DNA from: Ensifer adhaerens
GTDB taxonomy: Bacteria > Pseudomonadota > Alphaproteobacteria > Rhizobiales > Rhizobiaceae
Length of the DNA: 64,000 bases
Direction of reading: 5' to 3'
Assembly (NCBI RefSeq): GCF_020035535.1
Contig: NZ_CP083349.1
Coordinates: 372,001 to 436,000 of the forward strand
Part shown: positions 43,821-53,663 of the stretch, piece after piece
Position numbering within the stretch: the first letter of the stretch is position 1
Layout of the letters: every line of letters starts with the position of its first letter
The notes under the pieces: generated by a model
The model's database searches: none
Told to the model about the DNA's origin: nothing
What the model saw: only the letters and a program-made list of their open reading frames with translations
Program-made: the position numbers and the translations under genes

Positions 43821-44263
43821 TGTTGATCTGGGGCGGCGAAAGCGCGCCAGAGGTCAACCAGGCCGTCGCGTCCTTTGTTGCCAGCCAAATCCCCGGCTGT
43901 GAACGTGGGTGGGAGAATTTCACGACCTTGGGGCTCGTCGACGCCGATCGGCTCGTTGCCGGCGTCGTCTTTCACAACTATGCGCCCGAGGCCGGTGTCA
44001 TCGAACTGTCGTCGGCATCGACCAGCCGGCGCTGGCTCACCCGGCCGATGCTGAAAGGCATGTTCGGCTACCCGTTCGAGCAGCTCGGCTGCCAAATGGT
44101 CGTTTTGCGGGTGTCAGAGCGCAACGCGGTCATGATCGAAATCGCCCAGCGCTTCGGCTTCACAGCTCACCGGATTCCCCGGCTTCGCGGTCGGGATGAG
44201 GCGGAAATCCTGTTCACTTTAACTGATGACGAATGGCGGACTCACCCCGTCAATCGGAGGTAA
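43817..44263 (+). CDS. GNAT-like acetyltransferase in the tail cluster
   Basis: 148 aa. LVAGVVFHNYAPEAGVIELS, a central helix, and VLRVSERNAVMIEIAQRFGF match the GNAT fold end (acetyl-CoA arm and C-terminal strand). The canonical Q/RxxGxG/A motif is not clear, so activity is uncertain. It overlaps the previous gene by 4 bases and ends 3 bases before the next, so it is expressed with virion genes. Confidence 0.65.
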   Translation: MMLIWGGESAPEVNQAVASFVASQIPGCERGWENFTTLGLVDADRLVAGVVFHNYAPEAGVIELSSASTSRRWLTRPMLKGMFGYPFEQLGCQMVVLRVSERNAVMIEIAQRFGFTAHRIPRLRGRDEAEILFTLTDDEWRTHPVNRR

Positions 44264-44266
44264 CAT

Positions 44267-45853
44267 ATGGGCAAGTCCAAAGCACCGAAGGCGCCGGATC
44301 CGAAGGAGACCGCAGCCGCGCAGACGTCGACCAACATCGGCACAGCGATTGCGAACCAGACGCTCGGCAACGTCAACCAGGTAACGCCCGACGGCGCGCT
44401 GACCTATTCGCAGACCGGTACCAAGCAGTGGAAAGACCCGACCAACGGCGCGATGTACGATCTGCCGCAATACACGGCGACACAGACGCTGTCCGCCGGT
44501 CAGCAGGCGATCAAGGATCAGAGCGACAAGGCCGAGCTGAACCTCGCGACCTTGGCGTCCGGACAGTCGGCAAAGCTGAACGAGCTTCTTGGCAAGCCGG
44601 TGGACACGTCAGGCGCTCCGGCCGCTGGTGACCCTTCTAAGATCGGGCTGCCGCAGTATGCCGGCTATGGTGCGGGGCCGACATTGACGACTTCGCTGCC
44701 GAACGCTGGCAATGTTCAGTCTTCCATCGCAGGCGCCGGCAACATCCAGAGGGACGTTGCAAACGCGGGCCCCATCAAGACGTCGCTGGGTGATACAGGC
44801 AACATCACGAACACTTACGACTACAGTGCCGACACCTCGCGTTATGAGAACGCGCTGATGGAGCGGATGAACCCGCAGCTCGCACAGAGCCGGTCAGCGC
44901 TCGAAACGCAATTGGCGAACCAGGGCCTGCAGCCTGGCTCCGAAGCCTATAACCGCGCGATCGACGCCGCATCCAGGCAGGAGAATGACGCCCGCCTCGG
45001 GGCCATCCTCAACGCTGGTCAGGAGCAATCTCGCCTTGCCGGCCTCGCTCGCGATCAGGCGACGTTCCAGAACTCCGCGCAGCAGCAGAACTTTAATCAG
45101 GCGCTTGCGGCGGCCGGCCTCAACAACCAGGCGCAGGCGCAGCAGTACGGCCAGAACGCCAACAACATGCAGCAAGCGAACGCCGCGCAGGCCCAGCAGT
45201 TTTCGCAGAACGCGGCTCAGTTGGAGGCGAACAACGCGGCGCAGAATCAGAATTTTCAGCAGGGACTGGCATCGGCAGGCTTCGGCAACGACGCGAAACA
45301 GCAGATGTACCAGAACCAAAACACCACGACCGCGGCAAACAATGCGCTGAAGGATCAGACCTTTAACGCGCAGCAGGCCCAGCTTGCGGCGCAGAACAAT
45401 GCCCGGTCGCAGTATCTCAACGAGCTCTACGCCCAGCGCAATCAGCCGATCAACGAGATTTCGAGCCTGCTTTCTGGCGCTCAGGTCAACAACCCGAACT
45501 TCGTGCCGACACAAGGGGTGAACATCCCGAATGTCGACTATGCCGGCCTGGTGCAGCAGGACTATGCCAACAAGGTCAACGCCTACAATGCGAAACAAGC
45601 TGGCATCGGTTCGATCCTCGGTGGCGTCGCCGGCCTTGCGTCCCTGTCGGACGAACGGGCGAAGAAGGACATCAAACAAGTCGGCGGTCTCTATGAGTAC
45701 CGCTACAAGGGCGAGGGCAAGAATGCTCCGAAGCGCATCGGCGTCATGGCGCAGGAGGTCGAGAAGATTCGGCCTGAGGTGGTCATCAAGGGCGACGATG
45801 GTCTTCGCCGCGTAGATTACGGCGCCCTCTTTGCTGCAGGAAGGCAGAAGTGA
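44267..45853 (+). CDS. virion protein with C-terminal S74 intramolecular chaperone
   Basis: 528 aa. Residues about 190-400 are rich in Gln, Asn and Ala (NNQAQAQQYGQNANNMQQAN) and likely form long helices. The C-terminus is an endosialidase-type autocleaving chaperone: LSDERAKKDIKQVGGLYEYR, then GVMAQEVEKIRPEVV and RVDYGALFA. Such domains trimerise fibres and then cut themselves off. Here the host protein is not a classical fibre but a helical protein. Confidence 0.8.
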   Translation: MGKSKAPKAPDPKETAAAQTSTNIGTAIANQTLGNVNQVTPDGALTYSQTGTKQWKDPTNGAMYDLPQYTATQTLSAGQQAIKDQSDKAELNLATLASGQSAKLNELLGKPVDTSGAPAAGDPSKIGLPQYAGYGAGPTLTTSLPNAGNVQSSIAGAGNIQRDVANAGPIKTSLGDTGNITNTYDYSADTSRYENALMERMNPQLAQSRSALETQLANQGLQPGSEAYNRAIDAASRQENDARLGAILNAGQEQSRLAGLARDQATFQNSAQQQNFNQALAAAGLNNQAQAQQYGQNANNMQQANAAQAQQFSQNAAQLEANNAAQNQNFQQGLASAGFGNDAKQQMYQNQNTTTAANNALKDQTFNAQQAQLAAQNNARSQYLNELYAQRNQPINEISSLLSGAQVNNPNFVPTQGVNIPNVDYAGLVQQDYANKVNAYNAKQAGIGSILGGVAGLASLSDERAKKDIKQVGGLYEYRYKGEGKNAPKRIGVMAQEVEKIRPEVVIKGDDGLRRVDYGALFAAGRQK

Positions 45854-48381
45854 TGGCAGGATTTCTTTTCGGTGGCGATACCGGCGAAACTGCGCAGTCG
45901 CTCGCTCGCAAGCGCGATATCCAGGACATGCTGGCGCGCCAGATCATGGGCTCTCAGCCGAAGACGGCCCAAGAGGGCATCGGCGCTCTGTTGAGCGGCA
46001 TCGGCGTGGGCATCAGCCGCTATCGTACCGACAAGGCGCAGCAGGCGGGCACCGACGCGGCCTCGAAGCTCTACAACTCGATCCTGGGCGCACCCGCACG
46101 ATCGACGGCGAGCGCACCCAGCGTCACACCCGGCGCCATGGGCGGCAACATGCCGAAGGTCGACAGCAAGGGAAACATGCCCGTTTCCACGGTCGGCAAC
46201 GACGAGATCCGCAGTGGCATCATCTCTTCGGCCAACGCCCTCGGCATCGATCCGGTCGACCTTGCGACGGCTATTTCTTATGAGACCGCCGGCACCTTCG
46301 ACCCGACGAAGAAGGGACCGAAAACCCAATGGGGTCAGCACCAGGGGTTCCTTCAGTTCGGTGAGCCTCAGGCGAAAGAGCACGGCGTCGATTGGAACAA
46401 TCCCGTCGGCTCGCAGCTCGGCGAGAATGGTGCCGTCGTCAGCTACCTGCGCAACGCTGGTGTGAAGCCAGGCATGGGCATGATGGACATCTACAGCGCC
46501 ATCAATGCCGGCAGCGTTGGTCGCTATGGCGCCTCGGATGCCAACAACGGCGGCGCACCTGGTACGGTCGCGGACAAGGTCAACAACCAGATGGCCGGCC
46601 ACCGTCAGAAGGCGCTTGCGCTGATCGGGCAGGGCGGCGCCACTGTCGGCGAGCCGATGGCGTACTATGACGATAAGGGCATGTCTGTCGAAAGCCGTCA
46701 GCCGGCGTTCTCTCCGGATGCACAGACGCGCCCGGCTGGAAACGCTCGAGCTACCGTGGATGCCACCGCACCGCGGAATGCTGCCGAGGCGGTGACGGCT
46801 ATGGCTGGTGGCAACATGCCGGCGACGAGCCCGTTCGTGTCGCCGTTCGTCGATCCTCACATGCAGTCGACCGCAGCCGCCGGCCAGGCCGGGGCGTCTC
46901 TCTCTGACGAGGTCGCCGCTTTCGAGCAGACGCCCGAGTACGCCGCGCGCTTCCCGGGCCGAAAGGTCAGCCCTTCTTTCCCGGGCAAGGAAACCGACGA
47001 CATGGCCGTTGCCGCGCTTCCGCAGCCGGTGAACGTGGGCGCAAATCCGGTCCCACCGAACTCCCAGCCTGTCGCCGACGGCCAGATCCCGGCGCAGTTC
47101 GCGGGCTCACAGCAGCTTGCCAGAGCCGAAGGCGGCATCATGAATGCGCTGAACACTGGAACCCCTGCGACGCCGCAGCAGATCGCTCAGGCAGTGGGGC
47201 AGCAGCCGGCGCAGGTTGCGCAGTCGGCCGGTGGCGTTGACCCCCGTCTCTACGAGATCCCGTCCAACGGTTTCGCGACCCCGGAGATGAAGGCTGTCGC
47301 GCGGACGATGCTTCAACAGCAGATGGGTGAGCAGGAAGCAGCGCGCGAAGAGGCGACCTGGCGTAGCCGGCAGGAGTATGAGCGCCAGGCGGCGCAGAAT
47401 GATCCGCTCTACCGCATCAAGCTGCAGCAGGCCCAGAACGAGCTTGAGGGTGGCAAGAAGCAGCCGCTCATCAACGCCGGCAACGGAAATGTCTATGACC
47501 CCAACGACAAGACGTGGATCACGCCTCCCGGTTCCTCGGGGTCCGGTGGCGCGTTCCGCTTCGGTGGCAACTCAGTCGAGGCCCAGGCACTCAACGGTCT
47601 GATGGATAGCGGCGCACTGACGCCTTCCCAGGCGCAGCAGCTCGGCGCCGGAAAAACGATCAGCGGTCCAAATGGCGAACTGATCTTCCTCACGCCGCAG
47701 GGTGTGTTCGGTACCTCGTCGCAGGCGGGTGGAGCTATCCAGCCGATCACGCCGAACCAGACTGCCCCGCAGGGGAGCAATTCGCCGCAGGCGGTGCCGC
47801 AAACGACCCCCGAAGCTGTGCCCCAGGCCGTTCCGCAGGCAGCCGATCAGCATTCTCAGAGCCAGCCGGCCACGCTCGCGCCTGGTCAGATTGTGCGCGA
47901 TGGAAACATCCAACTCACCGAGCCGAAAGTTCCTGAGGCTCAGAAGAACCGCGCTGCTTCCGTGGATCAGGCATACAAGGCGCTGAACACGGAATTGGAT
48001 CGGTATTCGGAGCTTGTCGAGAAAACGGGCATCGAGGCGATGCCTGGGCAGAGCAAGGATCAGCTCAACTCGGTCCGCCAGGGCGTGATGCTCCAACTGA
48101 AGGAGCTGTTCAATCTCGGCGTTCTCAACGGCCCCGACCTCAGCCTGATGGAACGCATGATCTACGATCCCGTCATTGACCCCTTCAAGGAAGGCGGGGT
48201 CATGAACCTCCCGGATCAGCTTTTCACGTCGATCGCGGGCAATCCCGGCGCACGGGCGAAAAGCTCGGTCGACGAACTGAAGCGCATGATCGGGAACATC
48301 CGAAATTCGGTGACCGCTCCAAAAAACAATACGGGCGGCGACCAGAGCATTGATGACCTCGTCAAGAAATATGGGGGCTGA
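45853..48381 (+). CDS. internal virion protein with lysozyme-like segment
   Basis: 842 aa. Residues about 118-240 (ISSANALGIDPVDLATAISY, ETAGTFDPTKKGPKTQWGQH) look like a lytic transglycosylase/lysozyme fold for peptidoglycan cutting during DNA ejection. The rest is low-complexity and helical, rich in P, Q, A. Position ahead of a second large protein fits the ejection-protein pair of podoviruses. Confidence 0.7.
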   Translation: MAGFLFGGDTGETAQSLARKRDIQDMLARQIMGSQPKTAQEGIGALLSGIGVGISRYRTDKAQQAGTDAASKLYNSILGAPARSTASAPSVTPGAMGGNMPKVDSKGNMPVSTVGNDEIRSGIISSANALGIDPVDLATAISYETAGTFDPTKKGPKTQWGQHQGFLQFGEPQAKEHGVDWNNPVGSQLGENGAVVSYLRNAGVKPGMGMMDIYSAINAGSVGRYGASDANNGGAPGTVADKVNNQMAGHRQKALALIGQGGATVGEPMAYYDDKGMSVESRQPAFSPDAQTRPAGNARATVDATAPRNAAEAVTAMAGGNMPATSPFVSPFVDPHMQSTAAAGQAGASLSDEVAAFEQTPEYAARFPGRKVSPSFPGKETDDMAVAALPQPVNVGANPVPPNSQPVADGQIPAQFAGSQQLARAEGGIMNALNTGTPATPQQIAQAVGQQPAQVAQSAGGVDPRLYEIPSNGFATPEMKAVARTMLQQQMGEQEAAREEATWRSRQEYERQAAQNDPLYRIKLQQAQNELEGGKKQPLINAGNGNVYDPNDKTWITPPGSSGSGGAFRFGGNSVEAQALNGLMDSGALTPSQAQQLGAGKTISGPNGELIFLTPQGVFGTSSQAGGAIQPITPNQTAPQGSNSPQAVPQTTPEAVPQAVPQAADQHSQSQPATLAPGQIVRDGNIQLTEPKVPEAQKNRAASVDQAYKALNTELDRYSELVEKTGIEAMPGQSKDQLNSVRQGVMLQLKELFNLGVLNGPDLSLMERMIYDPVIDPFKEGGVMNLPDQLFTSIAGNPGARAKSSVDELKRMIGNIRNSVTAPKNNTGGDQSIDDLVKKYGG

Positions 48382-48383
48382 AC

Positions 48384-50399
48384 GTGGCCACACTCGAACA
48401 ACTTGGTAACGCGCTGCGCAATGCCGACCAAGCCGGCGATGTACAGGCGGCGACGCGCCTTGCCGCCGAAATCAAGCGAATGCGTGCGGAGGAAACGCCC
48501 ACTGCCGGCGGTCGTCACCTGTCCTTTGAGGAGGGAGCTGCTCTCCTCGATCGAGAGGAGAGCGCGGCCAACGGAAGCGGCACCTTCGGGGCGGCAACGA
48601 CGAGCTACATCAACGGGATTCCCATTGCGGGCCCGATACTACTCGACGGCACCCAGCGCGGCGCAGCGGCTCTATCGTCCGCGATCAACGGCAAGGGCTA
48701 CGACGAGAACCTGAAGGAAGCCCAAGCGCTCACCAAGGCGGCCCAGGAGGCACACCCGAGGGTTTCGACCGCTGCCGGTATCACTGGCGCCGTCGCCGGG
48801 ACACTGCCAATGGTGGCGGCCGCTCCGGCTGCCTTCGGTGGCGGCAGTGCAGGGCTGCTCACGCGGTCTGGCATGTCTATGCTTAGCGGCGGTGCTGTTG
48901 GCGGTACCGACGCCGCCGTTCGATCGGGTGGTGACGCCGGAGAGATATGGAACGGCATCAAGTGGGGTGGTGGCCTTGGTTTGGCTGGTCCTGCCGTGGG
49001 CAAGGCCGTCGGCTCCGGTGCGCGCAAGCTTATGGACCTCTACCGAACAGCGCAGGCAGCGCAGGCGGCCGGCACCAAGCTCGGTACCGTCAACCAGATC
49101 GCGAAGGCTATTGCCGGCGACGGTCTCGACGAGGCCGGTGTTCGCTTGCGCCTCGACCGGCTGGGGCCGGAAGGCATGATCGCCGATCTGGGCCCGAATA
49201 CGCAGGGAAAGGCGGCAGCGTTGGCCGCGATGCCTGGCCGGGGGCAGGACGTCATGCGCTCCGCGCTCGAAGCTCGCCAGGCCGGCGCGAACGCCCGTAT
49301 CGCCGAAGTCGTCGACGAGACCATGGGGCGCAACGTCATCCCCTCGTTCGTCGACGAGGGCATTCAGGCAAACCAGCGCGTCCTGGGGCCGGAATATCAG
49401 CGGCTGTTCCGGAACGTTCGTCCGCACGACTTCCTGCCGATCGCCGACGACCTCGATCGACAGATCCACACGCTACGCGGCGACGCGCAGCGCGCTTTGC
49501 GGCAGGTTCGGGGCATGCTCAACACCACTGGCACCGACCGTGTTTCGAATGATCCTCGCGTGGCTTTCCAGACCCGACAAGCAATCGACGGCATGCTCGG
49601 TACCGAAACTGACACGAAGGTAGTTGCGGCGCTGACGGAAGCACGTCAGATGATCGATGATTCCTTGACGCGGGCGGTGCCTCAGTTGAAGGAAGTTGAC
49701 TCGGCCTATGCCGAGCTCGCCCGCCAACGAGAAGCCCTGACGCGCGGCCAGTCGGTGCTCGATCATGGCAGGACGGCACCACGGCCGGCAGAGCTCGAAC
49801 GCGAAATTGCCGAGGGCGGGCTTCCTCAGGGTGAGCAGATCGGGCCATCGGCGGTGCCGTTCCGGCTTTCCCAAGGCGCCCGCGCCGAAGTCGATCGAAT
49901 CCTCGGCAGCAACGCCAACGATATCGCCCGCCTCAACAAGTTGGTGAAGTCTGAGGGGGACTGGAACCGCGCGCGTCTCGCTCAACTGTTCGGACAGGAA
50001 AAGGCGGACCGACTGTTCGGAGCGCTCGACAACGAACTGACCTTTGCCCGTACCCGCCAGGCGGTCACCAGCAATTCGGAGACGGCACGGCGCCTACAGC
50101 ACATCGCTGATCTCGGCGGAACGGGTGATCCGAACCTCGCGCGGAACGCTTATGCGGCTGGCGGAGCGGCTGGTGCCGTGCGCGCCGCCGGCATCCGTAC
50201 CGCCGACAAGATTGCCAATGCGATCATGGGCGGCCGACGCGAGGCGGCGAACGCTTCGCTGGCCGAGGCGATGGTCAGTAATCGAGACGCATTGGTGGAT
50301 GCTTTGGCTCAGGCGCAACGCCGCGGACAAAACACGAAGCTGGTCGAGGATCTGGCGAAATCAATCCTGCTTGGACCCGGAGCCACGGGGGCGAGATGA
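48384..50399 (+). CDS. large ejection-type virion protein
   Basis: 671 aa, GTG start at 48384 two bases after the previous stop. An N-terminal charged helix and a Gly/Ala-rich hydrophobic region (AGITGAVAGTLPMVAAAPAA, GGAVGGTDAAVRSGGDAG) are followed by long helices. The hydrophobic block may insert in the host membrane. No enzyme motif was seen. Its 3' end overlaps a convergent gene. Confidence 0.65.
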   Translation: MATLEQLGNALRNADQAGDVQAATRLAAEIKRMRAEETPTAGGRHLSFEEGAALLDREESAANGSGTFGAATTSYINGIPIAGPILLDGTQRGAAALSSAINGKGYDENLKEAQALTKAAQEAHPRVSTAAGITGAVAGTLPMVAAAPAAFGGGSAGLLTRSGMSMLSGGAVGGTDAAVRSGGDAGEIWNGIKWGGGLGLAGPAVGKAVGSGARKLMDLYRTAQAAQAAGTKLGTVNQIAKAIAGDGLDEAGVRLRLDRLGPEGMIADLGPNTQGKAAALAAMPGRGQDVMRSALEARQAGANARIAEVVDETMGRNVIPSFVDEGIQANQRVLGPEYQRLFRNVRPHDFLPIADDLDRQIHTLRGDAQRALRQVRGMLNTTGTDRVSNDPRVAFQTRQAIDGMLGTETDTKVVAALTEARQMIDDSLTRAVPQLKEVDSAYAELARQREALTRGQSVLDHGRTAPRPAELEREIAEGGLPQGEQIGPSAVPFRLSQGARAEVDRILGSNANDIARLNKLVKSEGDWNRARLAQLFGQEKADRLFGALDNELTFARTRQAVTSNSETARRLQHIADLGGTGDPNLARNAYAAGGAAGAVRAAGIRTADKIANAIMGGRREAANASLAEAMVSNRDALVDALAQAQRRGQNTKLVEDLAKSILLGPGATGAR

Positions 50400-50573
50400 G
50401 GGATCAATCCAGATGATCAGGAGATACGCTGATACGGCGAACAGCATGCCAAATACGAAGCCTGGGTCAAACCCATCGCCGAAATGACTGCCGAGCACGT
50501 CCGTCCCCTTTCCGATCGCGTAAAGGATGAGGGCGGTCACTGCGATGCAGGCTATCTGGATAATCCGGATCAT
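50361..50573 (-). CDS. two-helix membrane protein, antisense to the late operon
   Basis: 70 aa: MIRIIQIACIAVTALILYAI, loop GKGTDVLGSHFGDG and FVFGMLFAVSAYLLIIWIDP, ending polar. It overlaps the ejection gene tail by 39 bases in the opposite direction. Hydrophobicity pattern supports a real product; function unknown. Confidence 0.55.
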   Translation of the reverse strand: MIRIIQIACIAVTALILYAIGKGTDVLGSHFGDGFDPGFVFGMLFAVSAYLLIIWIDPSSRPRGSGSKQD

Positions 50574-50618
50574 CGGTACACGATATACTAGAATCAGGAA
50601 AACTAAAGCCTCGCCCAG

Positions 50619-51311
50619 TCACCTGTCATCATCGGGATGGTTTTCTTTACCCTGGAGCCAGCCTTCAGTCCAAAAATGCATGTCGATCACGCGCATCATC
50701 GGAGCGTCGAACTCGACTGACGACGAAAGTCTCGCTCGGGCGAGCTCCAATGAGTTGCGGTTCGCCTCAACATAGTCGAGGATCTGCGAAATGGAGCGTC
50801 GCGCAAATCGTCCGCTGACGTCGGCCGACCGCAACCCCGCAACCAAAAATCGATCGTACGCTGGAACGCATCCGAGGGCCGCAAGCATGATCTTGCTCGA
50901 AAGCGTGTCGGTTACGGAGACGTCTTCTTCTAAACCTTCACGAGTGTACTGCTCCTCGATGGCATTCTTCGCGGTCAGAATAGCCTCGATGTCTCCCGGC
51001 TGCGGGCATACTGAGCGAAGCATCTGGGCGCTCTTTGTGCGAAGAAACGCGACAACCCCCAAGTGCACTGTGTAGTCGCACCCTTTCAGGAATGCCGAGC
51101 CCCGCATCATCCCCCAGCTTGCCAGAAAATAACCGAGTTGGAGTGCAAGTTGATCATCAGTGCACGTTGAATCGCCAAACATTCGGTAGCAGCGAGCCCA
51201 GGACCCAAGATTGCTATGTGGCCGAGCAGCGTCGGCCAAGCGCTTGGAGACATTTAAGGAAATGCGGGCGGCGGGATCGCTTCCATCGAGCATGATTGTT
51301 CGATCATTCAT
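50619..51311 (-). CDS. hypothetical protein, 230 aa, leftward gene in the late region
   Basis: [20 protein letters not shown], a helical core (LALQLGYFLASWGMMRGSAF, IMLAALGCVPAYDRFLVAGL) and the end IDMHFWTEGWLQGKEN. It looks like a full soluble domain but I do not recognise it. It follows a short gene with which it overlaps 8 bases. Opposite direction to virion genes suggests expression in the lysogen. Confidence 0.6.
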   Translation of the reverse strand: MNDRTIMLDGSDPAARISLNVSKRLADAARPHSNLGSWARCYRMFGDSTCTDDQLALQLGYFLASWGMMRGSAFLKGCDYTVHLGVVAFLRTKSAQMLRSVCPQPGDIEAILTAKNAIEEQYTREGLEEDVSVTDTLSSKIMLAALGCVPAYDRFLVAGLRSADVSGRFARRSISQILDYVEANRNSLELARARLSSSVEFDAPMMRVIDMHFWTEGWLQGKENHPDDDR

Positions 51312-51447
51312 GATCAGAGTCGAACGGGATGTAACCGCCGCCGATAAGCCAGTCGTGAATGATGCGCTTTATTGCGTCTTCACGGCTTAGCCCGTGCTCG
51401 GCCATGAACATTTGAATGCCCCGTTCGGTCTCGTGATCGAATTCCAT
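51304..51447 (-). CDS. hypothetical protein, 47 aa or longer
   Basis: From ATG 51447: [20 protein letters not shown], then [20 protein letters not shown], a ribbon-helix-helix-sized helical protein. The frame is open upstream to 51543 and that extension contains CKFC and CPRC, a possible zinc ribbon, but it would overlap the tail-fibre start and a terminator. The shorter form is preferred. Confidence 0.5.
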   Translation of the reverse strand: MEFDHETERGIQMFMAEHGLSREDAIKRIIHDWLIGGGYIPFDSDHE

Positions 51448-51500
51448 TACCCACCCCTGCTTGCAGCGGGGGCATGAAACCGAAATCGCGCAGAACTTGC

Positions 51501-51526
51501 AAGGCTCCCGCTTCGGGGGCCTTTTT
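51501..51526 (+). terminator. rightward terminator before the tail-fibre gene
   Basis: AAGGCTCCCG-CTT-CGGGGGCCTT with one mismatch, then five T. It could stop the long structural transcript, leaving the fibre genes to another promoter. Confidence 0.55.
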
Positions 51527-51541
51527 CTATGGAGAATGCTC

Positions 51542-53032
51542 ATGCCCAGAACAGGTGGCGTTTACAGCCCTCCCGCTGGCACCAAAGGCACGCCGAACAC
51601 GACCATTCAGAGTGTGCCCTACAACACTTGGGTCGATGATCTGACGGCGGACGCCAACGCCGCTCGCCCGATCACGGCAGGCGGTACCGGTGCGACGTCG
51701 GCGAGCGGTGCCCGCACGGCGCTTGGCCTCGCAATCGGGTCTGACGTGCAGGCCTACGACGCCGGCTTGCAGTCGATTGCCGGCCTGACGACGGTTGCCG
51801 ATCGAATGATTTACGCGACCGGCGTCGACGCCTACGCGACGACGGCTCTCACCCCGTTTGCTCGCACGCTGTTGGACGATGCCGACGCCGGTACGGTCCT
51901 GACCACTCTGGGTGTCTCCCCATACATTCAATTCCTGCTGAATGACGCCGACTCTGCGACGGCGCGTGCAACGTTGGGGGTGACGATCGGAACAAACGTG
52001 CAAGCCTATGACGCGGACCTTGCCGCTATCGCCGCTCTGATCAGCGCGGCGAACAAACTTCCCTATGCAACGGGCACCGGGACTTGGGCTCTGACGGATT
52101 TCACCGCATTCGCGCGCACTCTGCTTGACGATGCCGATGCCTCTACAGCTCTCACCACCCTCGGTGTATCGACGTATGGAAAGTCGCTGATCGACGACGC
52201 GGACGCAGCAGCAGCCCGCGCCACCCTCGGACTGGGCACGGCGGCAACACAGAACACCGGAACCTCCGGGGCCAACGTCCCGCTATTGAACGGTAACAAC
52301 ACTCATTCCGGTACGAACATTTTCACCGGCAGCGTTTCCGTTGATGCCGCCGGAGACAGGGCTTTTTACTATCGCAGCGCCGCAGGGGTGAACCGTACAG
52401 TTACTTACCATGACAACGCCGCGGAAGCCTTTGTAATCAGCCTGCGCGACACGTCTGGGGTAGGGATTCGCAGCCTCACGCTGTTTCAAGGTGGAAACAT
52501 CCAGTGGGGCGGCAACACTGTCTGGCACGCTGGCAACGACGGCGCCGGCTCAGACAACGACGCAGGGAAGTTCGCCGGTCAGCTTCCGACCTACTACACT
52601 GATATCCCCTCTCGGCTTGGTTACACCCCGGTCCAGCAGGGCGGTGGTGCGGGGCAAGGGACCAACAAAGTCTATGTCGGGTGGTCGGCCTCGGGTCTGA
52701 AGGCGCAAGTCGATGTCACAGACTTGGGGAAAATCTGGACTGATTCTCTGGCTGGCGGTGCACCGTCCAGCGGATGGGTAAAGTTCCCGAGTGGCCTGAT
52801 CCTGCAATCAGGCTCCACCGTCGTATCGACAAACGCTTCTGCTGACGGAAGCATCAGCTTCCCAAGCGCGTTTCCGACGGCATGCACATCGGTCGTGGGC
52901 GTCGGCGGTGACACTACCGTTCCGTCGACCGATTTGAAGATCGGCGCTCTTACGACAACCGCATTCAACTTCCGCGCCCCGGGAGCCGCAAGCACGCCCG
53001 TCCGCGTCAACTGGATCGCCTGGGGATACTGA
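51542..53032 (+). CDS. tail fibre protein
   Basis: 496 aa. A head region ([20 protein letters not shown]) is followed by imperfect repeats of the type [20 protein letters not shown] and [15 protein letters not shown] between residues about 100 and 235. A beta-rich C-terminus has the gp53-like fibre tip WIKFPSG-like block ([20 protein letters not shown]) and ends RVNWIAWGY. It should bind the host surface. GGAG stands 7 bases before ATG 51542. Confidence 0.85.
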   Translation: MPRTGGVYSPPAGTKGTPNTTIQSVPYNTWVDDLTADANAARPITAGGTGATSASGARTALGLAIGSDVQAYDAGLQSIAGLTTVADRMIYATGVDAYATTALTPFARTLLDDADAGTVLTTLGVSPYIQFLLNDADSATARATLGVTIGTNVQAYDADLAAIAALISAANKLPYATGTGTWALTDFTAFARTLLDDADASTALTTLGVSTYGKSLIDDADAAAARATLGLGTAATQNTGTSGANVPLLNGNNTHSGTNIFTGSVSVDAAGDRAFYYRSAAGVNRTVTYHDNAAEAFVISLRDTSGVGIRSLTLFQGGNIQWGGNTVWHAGNDGAGSDNDAGKFAGQLPTYYTDIPSRLGYTPVQQGGGAGQGTNKVYVGWSASGLKAQVDVTDLGKIWTDSLAGGAPSSGWVKFPSGLILQSGSTVVSTNASADGSISFPSAFPTACTSVVGVGGDTTVPSTDLKIGALTTTAFNFRAPGAASTPVRVNWIAWGY

Positions 53033-53034
53033 CC

Positions 53035-53514
53035 ATGAAAATCTATGCACTATTCGACACCGCCGGCCGCGTCGCAGGCTTCTGGACCGACGACCTCTAT
53101 CCGCCGAACGAAGACGGCGGCATCAACCCGGCGATTCCGGCCGACGTTGTCGAGATCAGCGCCGAGGCTCACGCTCGCTTGGTCGAGTTCCCGGACGCCT
53201 GGCGCTGGCAGAACGGGGCGCTGGTCGCCTACGAGGCGCCGCCGTTGACGCCAGAAGAGGCGAGGGCAGCGATGCGGCCCCTCACCGCCAGACAGTTCCG
53301 TCTGGGGCTGCTCAACGCCGGTATCGCGCCATCGGTCGTTACAGCGACAATCGGCGGCATGCCGGCCGGCCCTGACAAGGACAAGGCTCAGATCGAATGG
53401 GAATACGCGACCACCTTCAATCGAGCACACCCGCTGATCGCGACCGTTGGCGCCGCGCTCGGCCTCACTAATGATCAAATCGACGTCATGTGGCTGGCAG
53501 CGGCCAATCTCTGA
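53035..53514 (+). CDS. fibre-associated protein, Tfa-like
   Basis: 159 aa, 2 bases after the fibre gene. MKIYALFDTAGRVAGFWTDD, then WRWQNGALVAYEAPPLTPEE, and a conserved-looking C-terminal domain MRPLTARQFRLGLLNAGIAP. The N-terminal half resembles tail fibre assembly chaperones. Confidence in the exact role is moderate. Confidence 0.6.
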   Translation: MKIYALFDTAGRVAGFWTDDLYPPNEDGGINPAIPADVVEISAEAHARLVEFPDAWRWQNGALVAYEAPPLTPEEARAAMRPLTARQFRLGLLNAGIAPSVVTATIGGMPAGPDKDKAQIEWEYATTFNRAHPLIATVGAALGLTNDQIDVMWLAAANL

Positions 53515-53586
53515 CGCTGGCGAGCTTGAAACCAACGAATATCTGGCCGTAGATGGCGCGTCTGTGAATTCGAACGCTCAGACGGA

Positions 53587-53626
53587 AGGCTCCGGATCAT
53601 CCTCGTGGGATTCTGGGGCCTTTTTA
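53587..53626 (+). terminator. possible terminator after the fibre genes
   Basis: AGGCTCCGGA and TTCTGGGGCCT can pair imperfectly around a 15-base loop and are followed by TTTTT. Confidence 0.4.
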
Positions 53627-53663
53627 TATCGGGCGGCGCGAGCGTGGCGAGTCTGTCCTTCGA

